Shown here: one piece after another, positions 51,447 through 59,699 of the stretch
How positions within the stretch are numbered: position 1 is the first letter of the stretch
Layout: the number at the start of each line of letters is the position of its first letter
Source of the DNA: an uncultured Lachnospiraceae bacterium
GTDB taxonomy: Bacteria; Bacillota; Clostridia; Lachnospirales; Lachnospiraceae
Length of the DNA stretch: 64,000 nt
NCBI GenBank assembly: GCA_947626365.1
Contig: CANQRW010000005.1
Coordinates: forward strand, 37,061 to 101,060
Direction of reading: 5' to 3'
Translations under genes and position numbers: made by a program
Notes under the pieces: model-generated
Told to the model about the DNA's origin: nothing
Database searches by the model: none
The model's input: the letters and a program-made list of their open reading frames with translations, nothing else

Positions 51447-52079
51447 TCACGCCTCCTCCGTCTCCGCCCCTATGATGATCTCCCGCGCATAGGGCAGAGA
51501 TTCAATCCAGCGGCAGAAGGTATGCCACTCTTCCAGCTTGTGGTTTCTTCTGGCGTAATAGATATTCACCAGCGTCTCATAGTTCAGGGTACAGGTCCTC
51601 ATCTGATTATAGCTGGAAGGCAGAAGCTGAATCAGATCGTACCAGTCTTCCTTCTTCTTGTCCGCGACGTACCGGAGGCGGATCTCCTCCAACTTCGCCA
51701 CCATATCTTCCATGACAGCCAGTCCGGCCGCCGTCAGATGATCGTGGCTGAAATCGTCGATAGCGAAGGGCCTGGAATGAATCTTGTGCATAGTGCTGGT
51801 CGAATTGGCTACCGTAGCCACTTTGTAGGTGTCATACTCCTTCCACCAGTACAGCGGCGCCGTAATATCTACCGATACAAAAATCTGCCGGATAAATTTC
51901 CTGTGGTCGCTGCCCGCCTTCCGAAGACGCACAGCCAGGTCCAGGTCATTGGGCCCCAGCACATAACTGCCATCCTCGTCATATCGGCTGTCCATCCGAT
52001 TCCAGCTGTTCATAGGATTTCTGGCTCCCCGCATGGCGTTCTCCAAATTCATGACGCTGGTTCTTTCCAGTTTGATCAT
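51447..52079 (-). CDS. Divergent ThyX-like protein next to folA
   Basis: A 210-residue protein whose layout follows flavin-dependent thymidylate synthase. An N-terminal segment with AMRGARNPMNSW is followed by a helix LAVRLRKAGSDHRKFIRQIFVSVDI. ITAPLYWWKEYDTYKVATVANSTSTMHK then takes the place of the ThyX signature RHRxxSxNExSxRYS. A C-terminal TCTLNYETLVNIYYARRN-HKLEEWHTFC matches the conserved N-A-R/L-x-N-F-x-x-L-R...QWE region. The hallmark RHR is not conserved. It may be a real but altered ThyX or a flavin protein with another role. Start at 52079; weak ribosome binding site. Confidence 0.6.
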   Translation of the reverse strand: MIKLERTSVMNLENAMRGARNPMNSWNRMDSRYDEDGSYVLGPNDLDLAVRLRKAGSDHRKFIRQIFVSVDITAPLYWWKEYDTYKVATVANSTSTMHKIHSRPFAIDDFSHDHLTAAGLAVMEDMVAKLEEIRLRYVADKKKEDWYDLIQLLPSSYNQMRTCTLNYETLVNIYYARRNHKLEEWHTFCRWIESLPYAREIIIGAETEEA

Positions 52080-52218
52080 AACAATTCCGCTCGCTTTCCC
52101 TCCATATGCCAGATATGGCGTTCCTGCATGAAGCCTCCGCCACAAAATCTGGTCCTTGTGTCACATACTTCCACAAAATACATTATACACCCATATAGGT
52201 AAGTTGTCTCTTACAATT

Positions 52219-52734
52219 TTATGAATAAGCTGCGGTCCACAGCCCCTCTACCGCCCCCACAAACTCTTCCAGACCTGCCTTATCTTCTTCCGAGAACCGG
52301 TCAAACGCCGGACTGTCAATGTCCAGCACGCCGTACAGCTTTCCATCTCTGTGGATGGGAATCACAATCTCTGAGTTGGAGGCGCTGTCACAAGCGATGT
52401 GCCCGGAAAACCGGTGGACGTCCGGTACCACCAACGTGCGGTCCGAGGCTGCCGCCGTTCCGCAGACCCCCTTGCCCATGGAAATCACCGTGCAGGCCGT
52501 CCTGCCCTGAAACGGGCCAAGCTCCAGCCTGCCGTTCCGGTACAGATAAAATCCGGCCCAGTTCAGATTCGGAAGCGTCTGATACAGCAGCGCCGAGGCA
52601 TTGGAAAGATTGCTGATCTCCCAGTCCACGTCCTCGGCCAGCGCCTTCATCTGCTCCGCCAGAAGACGATAGTCCACGCTTTCCTCCTGCTTTACATCGT
52701 TCCTCAAGGCGTCCCGTTTTTCAATCTCTGCCAT
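52219..52734 (-). CDS. msrC: Free methionine-(R)-sulfoxide reductase (GAF domain)
   Basis: A 171-residue single-GAF protein of the fRMsr (YebR) family, which reduces free Met-R-sulfoxide. Signatures: NLNWAGFYLYRNGRLELGPFQG, and cysteines in GKGVCGTAAAS and HIACDSASNSEIVIPI (two of the three redox Cys). VLDIDSPAFDRFSEED follows. The start at 52734 follows GGGAGGCAGAGCG. Alone; neighbours suggest no operon. Confidence 0.92.
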   Translation of the reverse strand: MAEIEKRDALRNDVKQEESVDYRLLAEQMKALAEDVDWEISNLSNASALLYQTLPNLNWAGFYLYRNGRLELGPFQGRTACTVISMGKGVCGTAAASDRTLVVPDVHRFSGHIACDSASNSEIVIPIHRDGKLYGVLDIDSPAFDRFSEEDKAGLEEFVGAVEGLWTAAYS

Positions 52735-52906
52735 CGCTCTGCCTCCCATATCCATTTTCCGGCAAACCGGCCGGCCGCGTTTATTTTCATATCATAATAC
52801 ATTTTTCTTTTTATTTCAACCGCGTACGGCCCCATTCTCCTCCTTTTCGCTTCACTTTTCGCCGGGGGGACATCCCCTCTCCTCTGCCATAAACCGACAT
52901 TTTCTC

Positions 52907-52935
52907 TTGTGGATTTTTTGATTGTCCTTTATAAT
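52907..52935 (+). promoter_or_regulatory. Promoter of the DUF554 gene
   Basis: TTGTGG (52907-52912), 17-base spacer, TATAAT (52930-52935), about 30 bases before the start codon. Confidence 0.6.
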
Positions 52936-52966
52936 GATACTAACAACAGGGAGGAGGAGATTCATT

Positions 52967-53695
52967 ATGCCTATCGGAGTTATCGTCAATAGTCTTTCTA
53001 TTTTTCTGGGGGGAATCTTCGGCGTCGCCGCCGGACCGAAATTAAGCGATGAACTGAAAATAAAACTGAATATGGTTTTCGGCTGCTGTGCCATGGGAAT
53101 GGGAATCAGTTCCATCCCTCTTATGACCTACATGCCGGCGGTGATCCTTTCCATGATTCTGGGAACCGCCGCAGGCGTCCTGATCCACCTGGACGGCTGG
53201 TTTCAGAAGGGTGGGATCCTGATGCAGAAGCCCATCGCCGGTCTGATGAAGAATTCCAGCCTTGATACCAGTTCGCCGGAATATATGAGCAGCCTAATCA
53301 CGGTTATCGTACTGTTCTGCGCCAGCGGCACCGGCATCTACGGCACCATTGTGTCCGGCATGACCGGCGACCACACCATCCTGATCTCCAAGTCCATACT
53401 GGATTTCTTCACGGCCGCCATCTTCGCCTGCAACCTGGGCGTCGTGGTATCCGTGATCGCGGTGCCTCAGCTTATTATCTTCATCATCATGTTTCTGGCC
53501 TCCCGGGTCATATTCCCTCTGACCACGCCGGAGATGATCAATGACTTCAAAGCCTGCGGCGGATTCATCCTGGTGGCTACGGGGCTTCGCATCGCCAAGA
53601 TCAAGGAATTCCCGGTAGCGGACATGATTCCGGCCATGATCTTCGTCATGCCCGTCAGCTGGGCCTGGAGCAGCTGGATCCTGCCCCTTCTGTGA
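52967..53695 (+). CDS. DUF554 family membrane protein
   Basis: A 242-residue integral membrane protein with about six to seven segments, of the DUF554 (YdfK/YqgA) family of unknown function. Family features are the opening MPIGVIVNSLSIFLGGIFGV, the G-rich LGTAAGVLIHLDGW, and CASGTGIYGTIVSGMTGDHTILISKSILDFFTA. The C-terminal FKACGGFILVATGLRIAKIK is also typical. Start at 52967 behind GGAGGAGGAG; an upstream in-frame ATG lies in the promoter. Single gene with terminator. Confidence 0.9.
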   Translation: MPIGVIVNSLSIFLGGIFGVAAGPKLSDELKIKLNMVFGCCAMGMGISSIPLMTYMPAVILSMILGTAAGVLIHLDGWFQKGGILMQKPIAGLMKNSSLDTSSPEYMSSLITVIVLFCASGTGIYGTIVSGMTGDHTILISKSILDFFTAAIFACNLGVVVSVIAVPQLIIFIIMFLASRVIFPLTTPEMINDFKACGGFILVATGLRIAKIKEFPVADMIPAMIFVMPVSWAWSSWILPLL

Positions 53696-53732
53696 TGAAC
53701 AACACGGGAAACTGCCCCTTCTGTGACAAACA

Positions 53733-53767
53733 GCGCCGGTTTCTGCCTCTGCGGCAGAAACCGGCGC
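53733..53767. terminator. Strong terminator between DUF554 and SASP genes
   Basis: A 15-bp perfect stem (53733-53747 with 53753-53767), 5-base loop, followed by TTTTATC on the plus strand. The convergent spore gene ends 6 bases away, so it can act in both directions. Confidence 0.9.
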
Positions 53768-53772
53768 TTTTA

Positions 53773-53976
53773 TCACATACAATTTTCCTGCATTTCTCTT
53801 TTTCTCTTCGTGATCAGGCCTCCGATCCGCCCGCTTTCCTTGGCCGTCAGGCTCCTCCAGCCGTTCTGGATCACTTTATCGCCGAGCCCCAGTTCCTCAG
53901 CGATCTCAAACTTCAGCCTTTCCTCCGGCTTAAGATTGTTGGGGTCGATAGGCTCCTCATTTTTCTTTCTGGTCAT
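53773..53976 (-). CDS. Alpha/beta-type small acid-soluble spore protein
   Basis: A 67-residue DNA-binding spore protein. The conserved core includes LKFEIAEELGLGDKV with the germination-protease site, then LTAKESGRIGGLITKRKRE, the second DNA-contact segment. It would coat DNA in the forespore and protect it from UV. Transcription by sigma-G is expected from the family; I could not find a convincing sigma-G promoter in the 148 bases upstream. It is direct evidence that the organism forms, or descends from, spore formers. Confidence 0.92.
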   Translation of the reverse strand: MTRKKNEEPIDPNNLKPEERLKFEIAEELGLGDKVIQNGWRSLTAKESGRIGGLITKRKREMQENCM

Positions 53977-54124
53977 AATGGCAGTATACTCCTTTCCGTA
54001 TTCTCGTCCCCGGTACAGGATGGGCAGATCATCTCTCCAAAATCCTGTTCTTCCGATTCCCTAAGAGTATTCCCGCCATATCGGCGCCTATTCAGCCCTT
54101 TTGCAATTTACCGCGGTTTTGCAG

Positions 54125-54325
54125 TCACATAAGAGGATTCTCCGGTATAATGACCGCCGCGATCAGATACGCCAGCAGTCCGGTACCGCATGCGGTCAGG
54201 GACACAACCACCCACAAAAGCCGGATCAGCGTAGGATCCACATTGAAATACTCCGCTATTCCTCCGCATACGCCGCACAGCATTCTTTCCTTTTTAGAAC
54301 GGTACAGTCTTTTATTCAAATCCAT
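54125..54325 (-). CDS. PspC-domain envelope protein
   Basis: A 66-residue protein. Basic N-terminus NKRLYRSKKERMLCGVCGGIAEYFNVDPTLIRLLW, the PspC signature, is followed by one long hydrophobic segment (about 35-58). It may insert in the membrane and take part in envelope-stress signalling. GGAGGATCGTAGGT precedes the start at 54325. It lies 88 bases downstream of the DUF4097 gene on the same strand, so it may be the fourth gene of the padR cluster. Confidence 0.9.
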   Translation of the reverse strand: MDLNKRLYRSKKERMLCGVCGGIAEYFNVDPTLIRLLWVVVSLTACGTGLLAYLIAAVIIPENPLM

Positions 54326-54413
54326 ACCTACGATCCTCCTTCTTTTTACCAATCCATGTTCTTTATCAATTTACAAAATAATCAGTCTGTGAGATTGCCA
54401 GCCTGCAGAATTA

Positions 54414-55451
54414 TCAGTCTGTGAAATCAACGGTAATGGTTCCGGCCTCGCATTCCAGGCTGGCGCTCTTGGATGAACCCTTGTTGGTCAGAGACTTTTT
54501 GCTTCTGCCGGAAAAGCTTTCATCCTGAATCCGGATGGATCCTGTCTCCGTCTCCAGAGTGTAACTGAAGTCCTCTTTCTTGCCGTCCAGATGAAGCTCC
54601 ATACTGCCCAGTTCACAGTCCGCCTCCAGCCTTGAGGCTACCGCTCCCGCAAAGGAAAGAGTTCCCAGGCCGCAATCCGCCTCAAGAACCTGAGCGGCGC
54701 CGCCTTCCACCTGGATATTCCCCGCATCGGCGCTAAGCTCCAGCTGACGGGCATTGATTCTGTCTGCTTTGATGCTTCCTGCCTCCGCATCCAGGCTCAC
54801 CTTGTCAAAGGTATATCCTCTGGGCAGCGTCAGCACTGCGTACGCATCATCAGAAAGGCCTACTATGCCGCTCTTTGCCGGCCGGAAGGTCAGCTTGCGT
54901 TCATTGCCCTCAAGCTCCGTCCACAGCTGAATCTCATCGGAATTCACCTGAACCTGGATATTGTCGCCGATATCGCCTTCCACGATCTGCAGACGGCCGG
55001 CATCCACCTCTACCTCCAGCTGGCCGGTTACCCCATAGCTTCCCTGAGCAGCCGGATTCTTCTGCTGACCGGACGAAGACTGGGAACCGGACTGAGCCTC
55101 GGAACCTGCCCGGGACTGAGAGCCGGCGGACTGACTGCCGGGCTGCAGCGTCCCGTTCTGGCTGCTGTGATGGCTGTCCTCATGGTGCAGTGCGCCATGC
55201 TCCAGAGCGTCATCCCAGTCGTCATCATACCTGTCGTCCCAATCATCGTCATCATCAAAGATATCATCCAGATCGTCCGGATCAAATCTGCCGGCTGTCC
55301 CCCTGGACTGTTCGATGGACTGTCCGACTCTTCCAAGCCGGTCTCTCACAGTTTTGGCTCCTCCCGCCACCGCTGCCACCGCGGTGATGGAAATTCCCAA
55401 CACGAAACATACCGCTGCCAGAATCAATACAACCTTTGTAAATTTTTTCAC
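54414..55451 (-). CDS. DUF4097 family envelope-associated beta-repeat protein
   Basis: A 345-residue protein. A membrane segment (about 5-28) is followed by an Asp/Ser/Gln-rich low-complexity region (about 50-140). A DUF4097 beta-helix-like domain (about 145-345) completes it, with repeated hydrophobic strands such as RQLELSADAGNIQVEGG and SRLEADCELGSMELHLDG. GTG 55451 is the likely start (AGGAG, 8 bases), rather than the GTG at 55460. Family members sit with PadR and DUF1700 proteins and are linked to envelope stress and antibiotic response; the precise role is unknown. Confidence 0.87.
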   Translation of the reverse strand: MKKFTKVVLILAAVCFVLGISITAVAAVAGGAKTVRDRLGRVGQSIEQSRGTAGRFDPDDLDDIFDDDDDWDDRYDDDWDDALEHGALHHEDSHHSSQNGTLQPGSQSAGSQSRAGSEAQSGSQSSSGQQKNPAAQGSYGVTGQLEVEVDAGRLQIVEGDIGDNIQVQVNSDEIQLWTELEGNERKLTFRPAKSGIVGLSDDAYAVLTLPRGYTFDKVSLDAEAGSIKADRINARQLELSADAGNIQVEGGAAQVLEADCGLGTLSFAGAVASRLEADCELGSMELHLDGKKEDFSYTLETETGSIRIQDESFSGRSKKSLTNKGSSKSASLECEAGTITVDFTD

Positions 55452-55515
55452 AGCATTCACTCCTTTCCTTATTTGCGATAATCTCAGTCAAAGTTTCTTA
55501 TTAAATTAAATGGAA

Positions 55516-56313
55516 CTATCTTCTGTGGAACAGCCGGCTCACCAGCTCCACACAGTTTCGAAATAACCATGGCAGGAACTTTCCGTAAAATAGAACCGCC
55601 AGAAGAAGGGCCAGCAGTCCAAAGGACAAAAGGACAAGGCCGATCCCGATACACAGAACTCCTGCAAACACATCGGAGAACAGCTGCGTGATACCGTAAA
55701 TGCCGATTCCGAATGCCAGCAGCAGAAGGATCAGGGTCACAGCCGCCACCAGCAGGACAAATCCCGCCAGAATGCAAAGCACCGCTGCCGCGCCTCCCAG
55801 GGCGCTCCCTCCCACTCCCAGGATCACCGGGAAAAGTACGACAACAACTGCAATAATAACCACTGCCTTTATAAAGGTCATGCCTTTCTTATCGGTTCCG
55901 TTCTCCGCGGAAACAATCTGTCCGCCGGAAGGCTGACGTCCCGGCCCGCTGCCGCCGGGTTCGCCGGAACTGCCCCCGCCGCTGCCGGAACTGCCCCTGC
56001 CGCTGCCGCCTGCGCTTTCTCCGTCTGTCCTTCCCGCCGGGCGGGCAGCGATCTGGTAATTGGGTTCCCGAAACCGCCTGTCCGTATAGCCTGCGTCTGT
56101 AAATTCTCCGCCGTCCTCCAGGTCGCCGCGGATATCGGAACGAATGATCGCCGCGATCCTCTCCGGGCTTCCGAACTCCCGAAGGGCTTCCTGTTCCTGA
56201 TCCCCTGCTTCCTCCAGATAATCCCGGTAATAAGCAAGGGCGTCTTTCTTCTCCTCCTCCGGAATATCAGAAAGCAGATAATCCACCTGCCTCATGAATT
56301 CATCTCTGTTCAT
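55516..56313 (-). CDS. DUF1700/HAAS-domain membrane protein
   Basis: A 265-residue protein. The N-terminal helical DUF1700 segment MNRDEFMRQVDYLLSDIPEEEKKDALAYYRDYLEEAGDQE... (about 1-60) is followed by a Gly/Ser-rich linker (about 95-130). Four or so membrane segments then run to the C-terminus. The ATG overlaps the padR stop (ATGA). It is thought to work with the PadR regulator as a membrane sensor; evidence here is only the linkage. The C-terminal tail is basic (RLFHRR). Confidence 0.88.
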   Translation of the reverse strand: MNRDEFMRQVDYLLSDIPEEEKKDALAYYRDYLEEAGDQEQEALREFGSPERIAAIIRSDIRGDLEDGGEFTDAGYTDRRFREPNYQIAARPAGRTDGESAGGSGRGSSGSGGGSSGEPGGSGPGRQPSGGQIVSAENGTDKKGMTFIKAVVIIAVVVVLFPVILGVGGSALGGAAAVLCILAGFVLLVAAVTLILLLLAFGIGIYGITQLFSDVFAGVLCIGIGLVLLSFGLLALLLAVLFYGKFLPWLFRNCVELVSRLFHRR

Positions 56314-56630
56314 ACCTGCGCCTCCTTGAATATCCGGGCAATCTTGCCGGAATAATTGACCCACTCGCCTCTGTACAGGTTCAGCTGACGCCGTCCCTGC
56401 TCCGTAATCCTGTAATAGCGCCGGTTCCTTCCGTCAAACGCCATGTCGTAGACCTCCAGACATCCGTCCTTCTGCAGCCGCCTGAGTACCGGATACAGGG
56501 TAGACTCAGAGATATCGATGGCTCCTCTCACATCCTGGGTGATCCGGTATCCGTAGGTTCCTTCCTGGTCTTTGGATACTACGGCCAGAACGATGGCATC
56601 CAGAAGGGCCGTTCCTGTATTAAATACCAT
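56310..56630 (-). CDS. PadR-family transcriptional regulator
   Basis: A 106-residue winged-helix regulator: LLDAIVLAVVSKDQEGTYGYRITQDV, then SESTLYPVLRRLQKDGCLEVYDM and YYRITEQGRRQLNLYRGEW. It controls the operon padR-DUF1700-DUF4097(-PspC), probably through an 8-bp-arm palindrome overlapping its promoter. Start at 56630 behind AAGGAGTTGAGGAC. The inducer is unknown. Confidence 0.93.
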   Translation of the reverse strand: MVFNTGTALLDAIVLAVVSKDQEGTYGYRITQDVRGAIDISESTLYPVLRRLQKDGCLEVYDMAFDGRNRRYYRITEQGRRQLNLYRGEWVNYSGKIARIFKEAQV

Positions 56631-56696
56631 GTCCTCAACTCCTTGCAATCATGCACTGATAATATATTAGTTTTTTATAATATTGTTGAATTGACT

Positions 56697-56717
56697 ATAT
56701 TATACACTATATAATAT
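56697..56717. promoter_or_regulatory. Palindromic PadR operator candidate
   Basis: ATATTATA (56697-56704) and TATAATAT (56710-56717) are perfect complementary arms around CACTA. The palindrome covers the -10 and part of the spacer of the padR promoter. Confidence 0.6.
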
Positions 56718-56727
56718 GGCATGTCAA
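56699..56727 (-). promoter_or_regulatory. Consensus promoter of the padR cluster
   Basis: Minus-strand TTGACA (56722-56727), 17-base spacer, TATAAT (56699-56704): a perfect consensus, which suits a promoter normally held off by a repressor. Confidence 0.8.
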
Positions 56728-56744
56728 GCAGTATAATGATAAAA

Positions 56745-56773
56745 GGCACTCAATTCTCACTGAATCAAGTGCC
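56745..56773 (-). terminator. Terminator of the S1-domain protein gene
   Basis: A GGCACT/AGTGCC stem continued by AATTC/GAATT-like pairs with a 2-base mismatch. On the minus strand it is followed by TTTTATC. Confidence 0.65.
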
Positions 56774-56854
56774 CTGATATGTCTATCCCTATTCGATTAT
56801 ATACCTATCAATCTTTTGTATACCCTTCATTCCCTGCCGGCAAATCCGGCCATA

Positions 56855-58009
56855 TCATGCCTCAGGAGCTTCCTCCGCCAGCTGTGCCGCCACAGCCTCT
56901 ACATCCACATCCGCCACATCAGCATCCTCAGCGGGAGCAGCTTCCTTCGGTGCCGGCGGCGCCTGCAGTGCCTTCATGCTCAGACTGATCTTGTAATCCG
57001 CCTCATTGAAGTCCACGATCTTGGCCTCGATCACCTGGCCGATAGTAAGAACGTCGGCCGGCTTATTCACATGCTCTCTGGAAATCTGGGATACATGAAG
57101 CAGCGCGTCAACGCCGGGCTCCAGCTCCACAAACGCTCCGAAATCCGTCATACGGGCCACACGTCCGGTCACGATATTGCCTGCCGCGTACTTGACAGCC
57201 GCATCCGCCCACGGATTCTGGTCCGGGAACTTCAGGCTCAGAGCAATCTTATCTCCATTGATATCCTTGATCAGGGTCTTCAGAGTCTCGCCTGTCTTAA
57301 ACACCTTCTTGGGATTCTCCACACGGCCCCAGGACATCTCTGAGATGTGAAGCAGTCCGTCTGCTCCGCCCAGATCGATGAACGCGCCGAAATCCGTCAC
57401 GTTCTTCACAAGGCCTTCCACCACATCACCCACATTGATTCTCTCAAAGAGCGCCCGCTGCATCTCCGCCTTGCGGGCAACCATAAGACGCTTGCGGTCG
57501 CCGATGATCCTTCTTCTCTTAGGATTGAATTCGGTAATCACAAACTCAATCTCCTGGCCTGCGTACTTAGTCAGGTCTCTCTCATAGATATCGGATACAA
57601 GGCTTGCGGGGATGAACACCCTGGTCTCCTCAACCACAACGCTTAAGCCGCCGTCCAGAACCCGAGCTACCTTGGCCGTCAGGACTTCCTGATTATTGAA
57701 CGCTTCCTCCAGTCTCTTGTTGCCTCTGTCCGCCGCCAGCCTCTTGTAGGAAAGGGCTACCTGTCCTTCTCCGTCATTCACCTTGACAACCTTAGCCTCC
57801 ATCTCGTCGCCCACGCTTACGACGGTTCTTAAGTCAAGGCTGTTGTCGTTGCTGTACTCATTCCTGGGAATGATTCCGTCAGACTTATAGCCAATATTCA
57901 GGACGATCTCATCATCTTTTACATCGATGACTTTACCGGTAACTACTTCTCCTGTACGTATTGTCTTTAACGACTCCTCCAACATTTGTTCAAAACTTAG
58001 TTCTGACAT
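56855..58009 (-). CDS. S1 RNA-binding domain protein (ribosomal protein S1-like)
   Basis: A 384-residue protein with four S1 domains. They run approximately 16-90 (VVTGKVIDVKDDEIVLNIG), 105-175 (variant), 190-260 (EGLVKNVTDFGAFIDLG) and 275-345 (TGRVARMTDFGAFVELEPG). An Ala/Glu/Asp tail follows. It binds mRNA and helps translation, as in the short S1 of Firmicutes. Its start lies inside the ispH 3' end (20-base overlap), consistent with the fused ispH-S1 proteins of other clostridia. TTTGTTCAAAACTTAG-type leader; weak ribosome binding site. Confidence 0.94.
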   Translation of the reverse strand: MSELSFEQMLEESLKTIRTGEVVTGKVIDVKDDEIVLNIGYKSDGIIPRNEYSNDNSLDLRTVVSVGDEMEAKVVKVNDGEGQVALSYKRLAADRGNKRLEEAFNNQEVLTAKVARVLDGGLSVVVEETRVFIPASLVSDIYERDLTKYAGQEIEFVITEFNPKRRRIIGDRKRLMVARKAEMQRALFERINVGDVVEGLVKNVTDFGAFIDLGGADGLLHISEMSWGRVENPKKVFKTGETLKTLIKDINGDKIALSLKFPDQNPWADAAVKYAAGNIVTGRVARMTDFGAFVELEPGVDALLHVSQISREHVNKPADVLTIGQVIEAKIVDFNEADYKISLSMKALQAPPAPKEAAPAEDADVADVDVEAVAAQLAEEAPEA

Positions 58010-58850
58010 TTGATTGAACCTCCTCGATTATATTCTTTGGGGTTGACGCCCCTGCTGTAATGCCTACGCTCTGTACAGAATTTTCACCTTCGGGCTGCAA
58101 ATCGTCCAGTGTCTGAATGAAATGAGTGTTGCTGCATTGCAATTTACATATCTCATAAAGCTTGCGGGTATTGGAACTTGTCCTGCTTCCAATGACAATC
58201 ATAGCGTCTACGTGGGCCGCAATATCTTCAGCTTCCTTCTGTCTCTCTTCTGTTGCACTACAAATCGAATTAAAAACAATTATATCATAACCCTTTTTTG
58301 AAAATTTTTCAACTAAATATTTAAATTTCTTGTAATTAAATGTCGTTTGGGCCACCAAACATAATTTTTCGTCCTTTTTTAGCACAAATGAATCAATTTC
58401 TTCTTCGGTTTTCGCCGTTAAAGTGCCGGAATCTGCCCATCCGCGGATACCTTCCACTTCCGGATGGGCGCTGTCCCCGATGATGATAATCCGCCTTCCG
58501 GCCCGGTTCTGTTCTTCAACAATGCGATGTATTTTTTTAACAAAGGGACAGGTGGCATCCACCACATGGATCCCCTGCCGGTTCAGCTGCTCATAGATCT
58601 GCCTCCCCACCCCGTGGGAACGGATAATCACCGTCCCCTCATGGATATCCGGGATCTGCTCCGGCGTGATCACCTTCACGCCTTTGGATCCCAGGTCCCT
58701 TACAACCTCCTCATTATGGATGATAGGCCCCAGGGTATAGATAGGCTTTATACCCTTCTCCACCTGCTCATATACCTGATTGACAGCCCGCTCCACGCCA
58801 AAGCAGAACCCTGCTGTTTTGGCCACGATTACCTCCAGATTGTTCCCCAT
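57990..58850 (-). CDS. ispH: 4-hydroxy-3-methylbut-2-enyl diphosphate reductase
   Basis: A 286-residue [4Fe-4S] enzyme, last step of the MEP isoprenoid pathway. Cluster cysteines: AGFCFGVERAV (Cys17), DATCPFVKKIH (about 100) and FNSICSATEERQ (about 195). Substrate contacts include IIHNEEVV, RSHGVG, HPEVEGIRGW and GSRTSSNTRKL. It overlaps the S1-domain gene by 20 bases. The middle part (about 58260-58400) is locally AT-rich. Confidence 0.96.
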   Translation of the reverse strand: MGNNLEVIVAKTAGFCFGVERAVNQVYEQVEKGIKPIYTLGPIIHNEEVVRDLGSKGVKVITPEQIPDIHEGTVIIRSHGVGRQIYEQLNRQGIHVVDATCPFVKKIHRIVEEQNRAGRRIIIIGDSAHPEVEGIRGWADSGTLTAKTEEEIDSFVLKKDEKLCLVAQTTFNYKKFKYLVEKFSKKGYDIIVFNSICSATEERQKEAEDIAAHVDAMIVIGSRTSSNTRKLYEICKLQCSNTHFIQTLDDLQPEGENSVQSVGITAGASTPKNIIEEVQSNVRTKF

Positions 58851-58923
58851 ATGCCGCCATTCTCCTGTTATGTTCCGATTCTTTATTCCGCGCCGCCGGC
58901 CTGCAAACCCGCGTTTTTCCGAC

Positions 58924-59616
58924 TCATTCCTGCGCCGGCGCCGGGCAGCCCCGCTCCGCTGCGGCTCCGATGATGGCGCCGATCACCTGGGCGATGGTCA
59001 TATCGGAGGAATCGATATACACCGCATCCTCCGCCTGTTTTAAGGGAGCGATTTCCCTGTGGGTATCGCGGTAATCCCGTTCCCTGATGTCCTGCTCGAT
59101 CTCATCCAGGCTGCGCTCCTGTCCTTTTTCCGCCAGCTCCTTATACCTCCTCAGCGCCCGGACCCGGACTGACGCCGTCAGGTAAATCTTAGTCTGGGCG
59201 TCCGGCAGAACGCAGGTGCCGATGTCCCTGCCGTCCATGATCACATTGGACGTTTTTGCAAGATTTTGCTGGAGATTTAAGAGTTTCTGCCGGACTGCTC
59301 CGTATACGGAGCAGGCGGAAGCCATGTTGCCCGCTTCCTCGGTGCGGATGATCCCGGACACGTCCTCACCGTTAAGAATTACGTGCTGCACGCCGTTCTC
59401 ATACCGGATATCGATCCGGATATCCTTACACGCTTCGGAAATGCCGGCTTCATCCTCCCTGGCGATTCCCTTTCTCAGAAAATATACGGCCATGGCCCGG
59501 TACATGGCCCCCGTATCCACATAGACAAAGCCCAGTTTCGCCGCCACAGCCCTGGCGATGGTACTCTTGCCGGCGCCTGCCGGACCGTCGATGGCAATGT
59601 TGTATGTTACTGACAT
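58924..59616 (-). CDS. cmk: Cytidylate kinase
   Basis: A 230-residue ATP-dependent CMP/dCMP kinase. P-loop IDGPAGAGKSTIARAVA (about 8-24), VDTGAMYRAMA, MDGRDIGTCVLPDA and DYRDTHREIAPLKQAEDAV (lid and substrate regions). It lies upstream of ispH and S1, a common clostridial order. The C-terminus is Ala/Gly-rich and extends slightly beyond the usual end. Confidence 0.96.
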   Translation of the reverse strand: MSVTYNIAIDGPAGAGKSTIARAVAAKLGFVYVDTGAMYRAMAVYFLRKGIAREDEAGISEACKDIRIDIRYENGVQHVILNGEDVSGIIRTEEAGNMASACSVYGAVRQKLLNLQQNLAKTSNVIMDGRDIGTCVLPDAQTKIYLTASVRVRALRRYKELAEKGQERSLDEIEQDIRERDYRDTHREIAPLKQAEDAVYIDSSDMTIAQVIGAIIGAAAERGCPAPAQE

Positions 59617-59699
59617 TTTACTTCTCCCAATTTGGTAAATTTTTGTTTAATTCGTGTTAAATTTTTTGTCGAAAAATAAGGGTTTTTGACGCCTGTGTA

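Noticed and set aside
53977..54124. Sigma-G promoter for the spore protein gene
   Set aside because: Expected from the family, but no convincing GAATA...CATxxTA pair with correct spacing could be found by eye.
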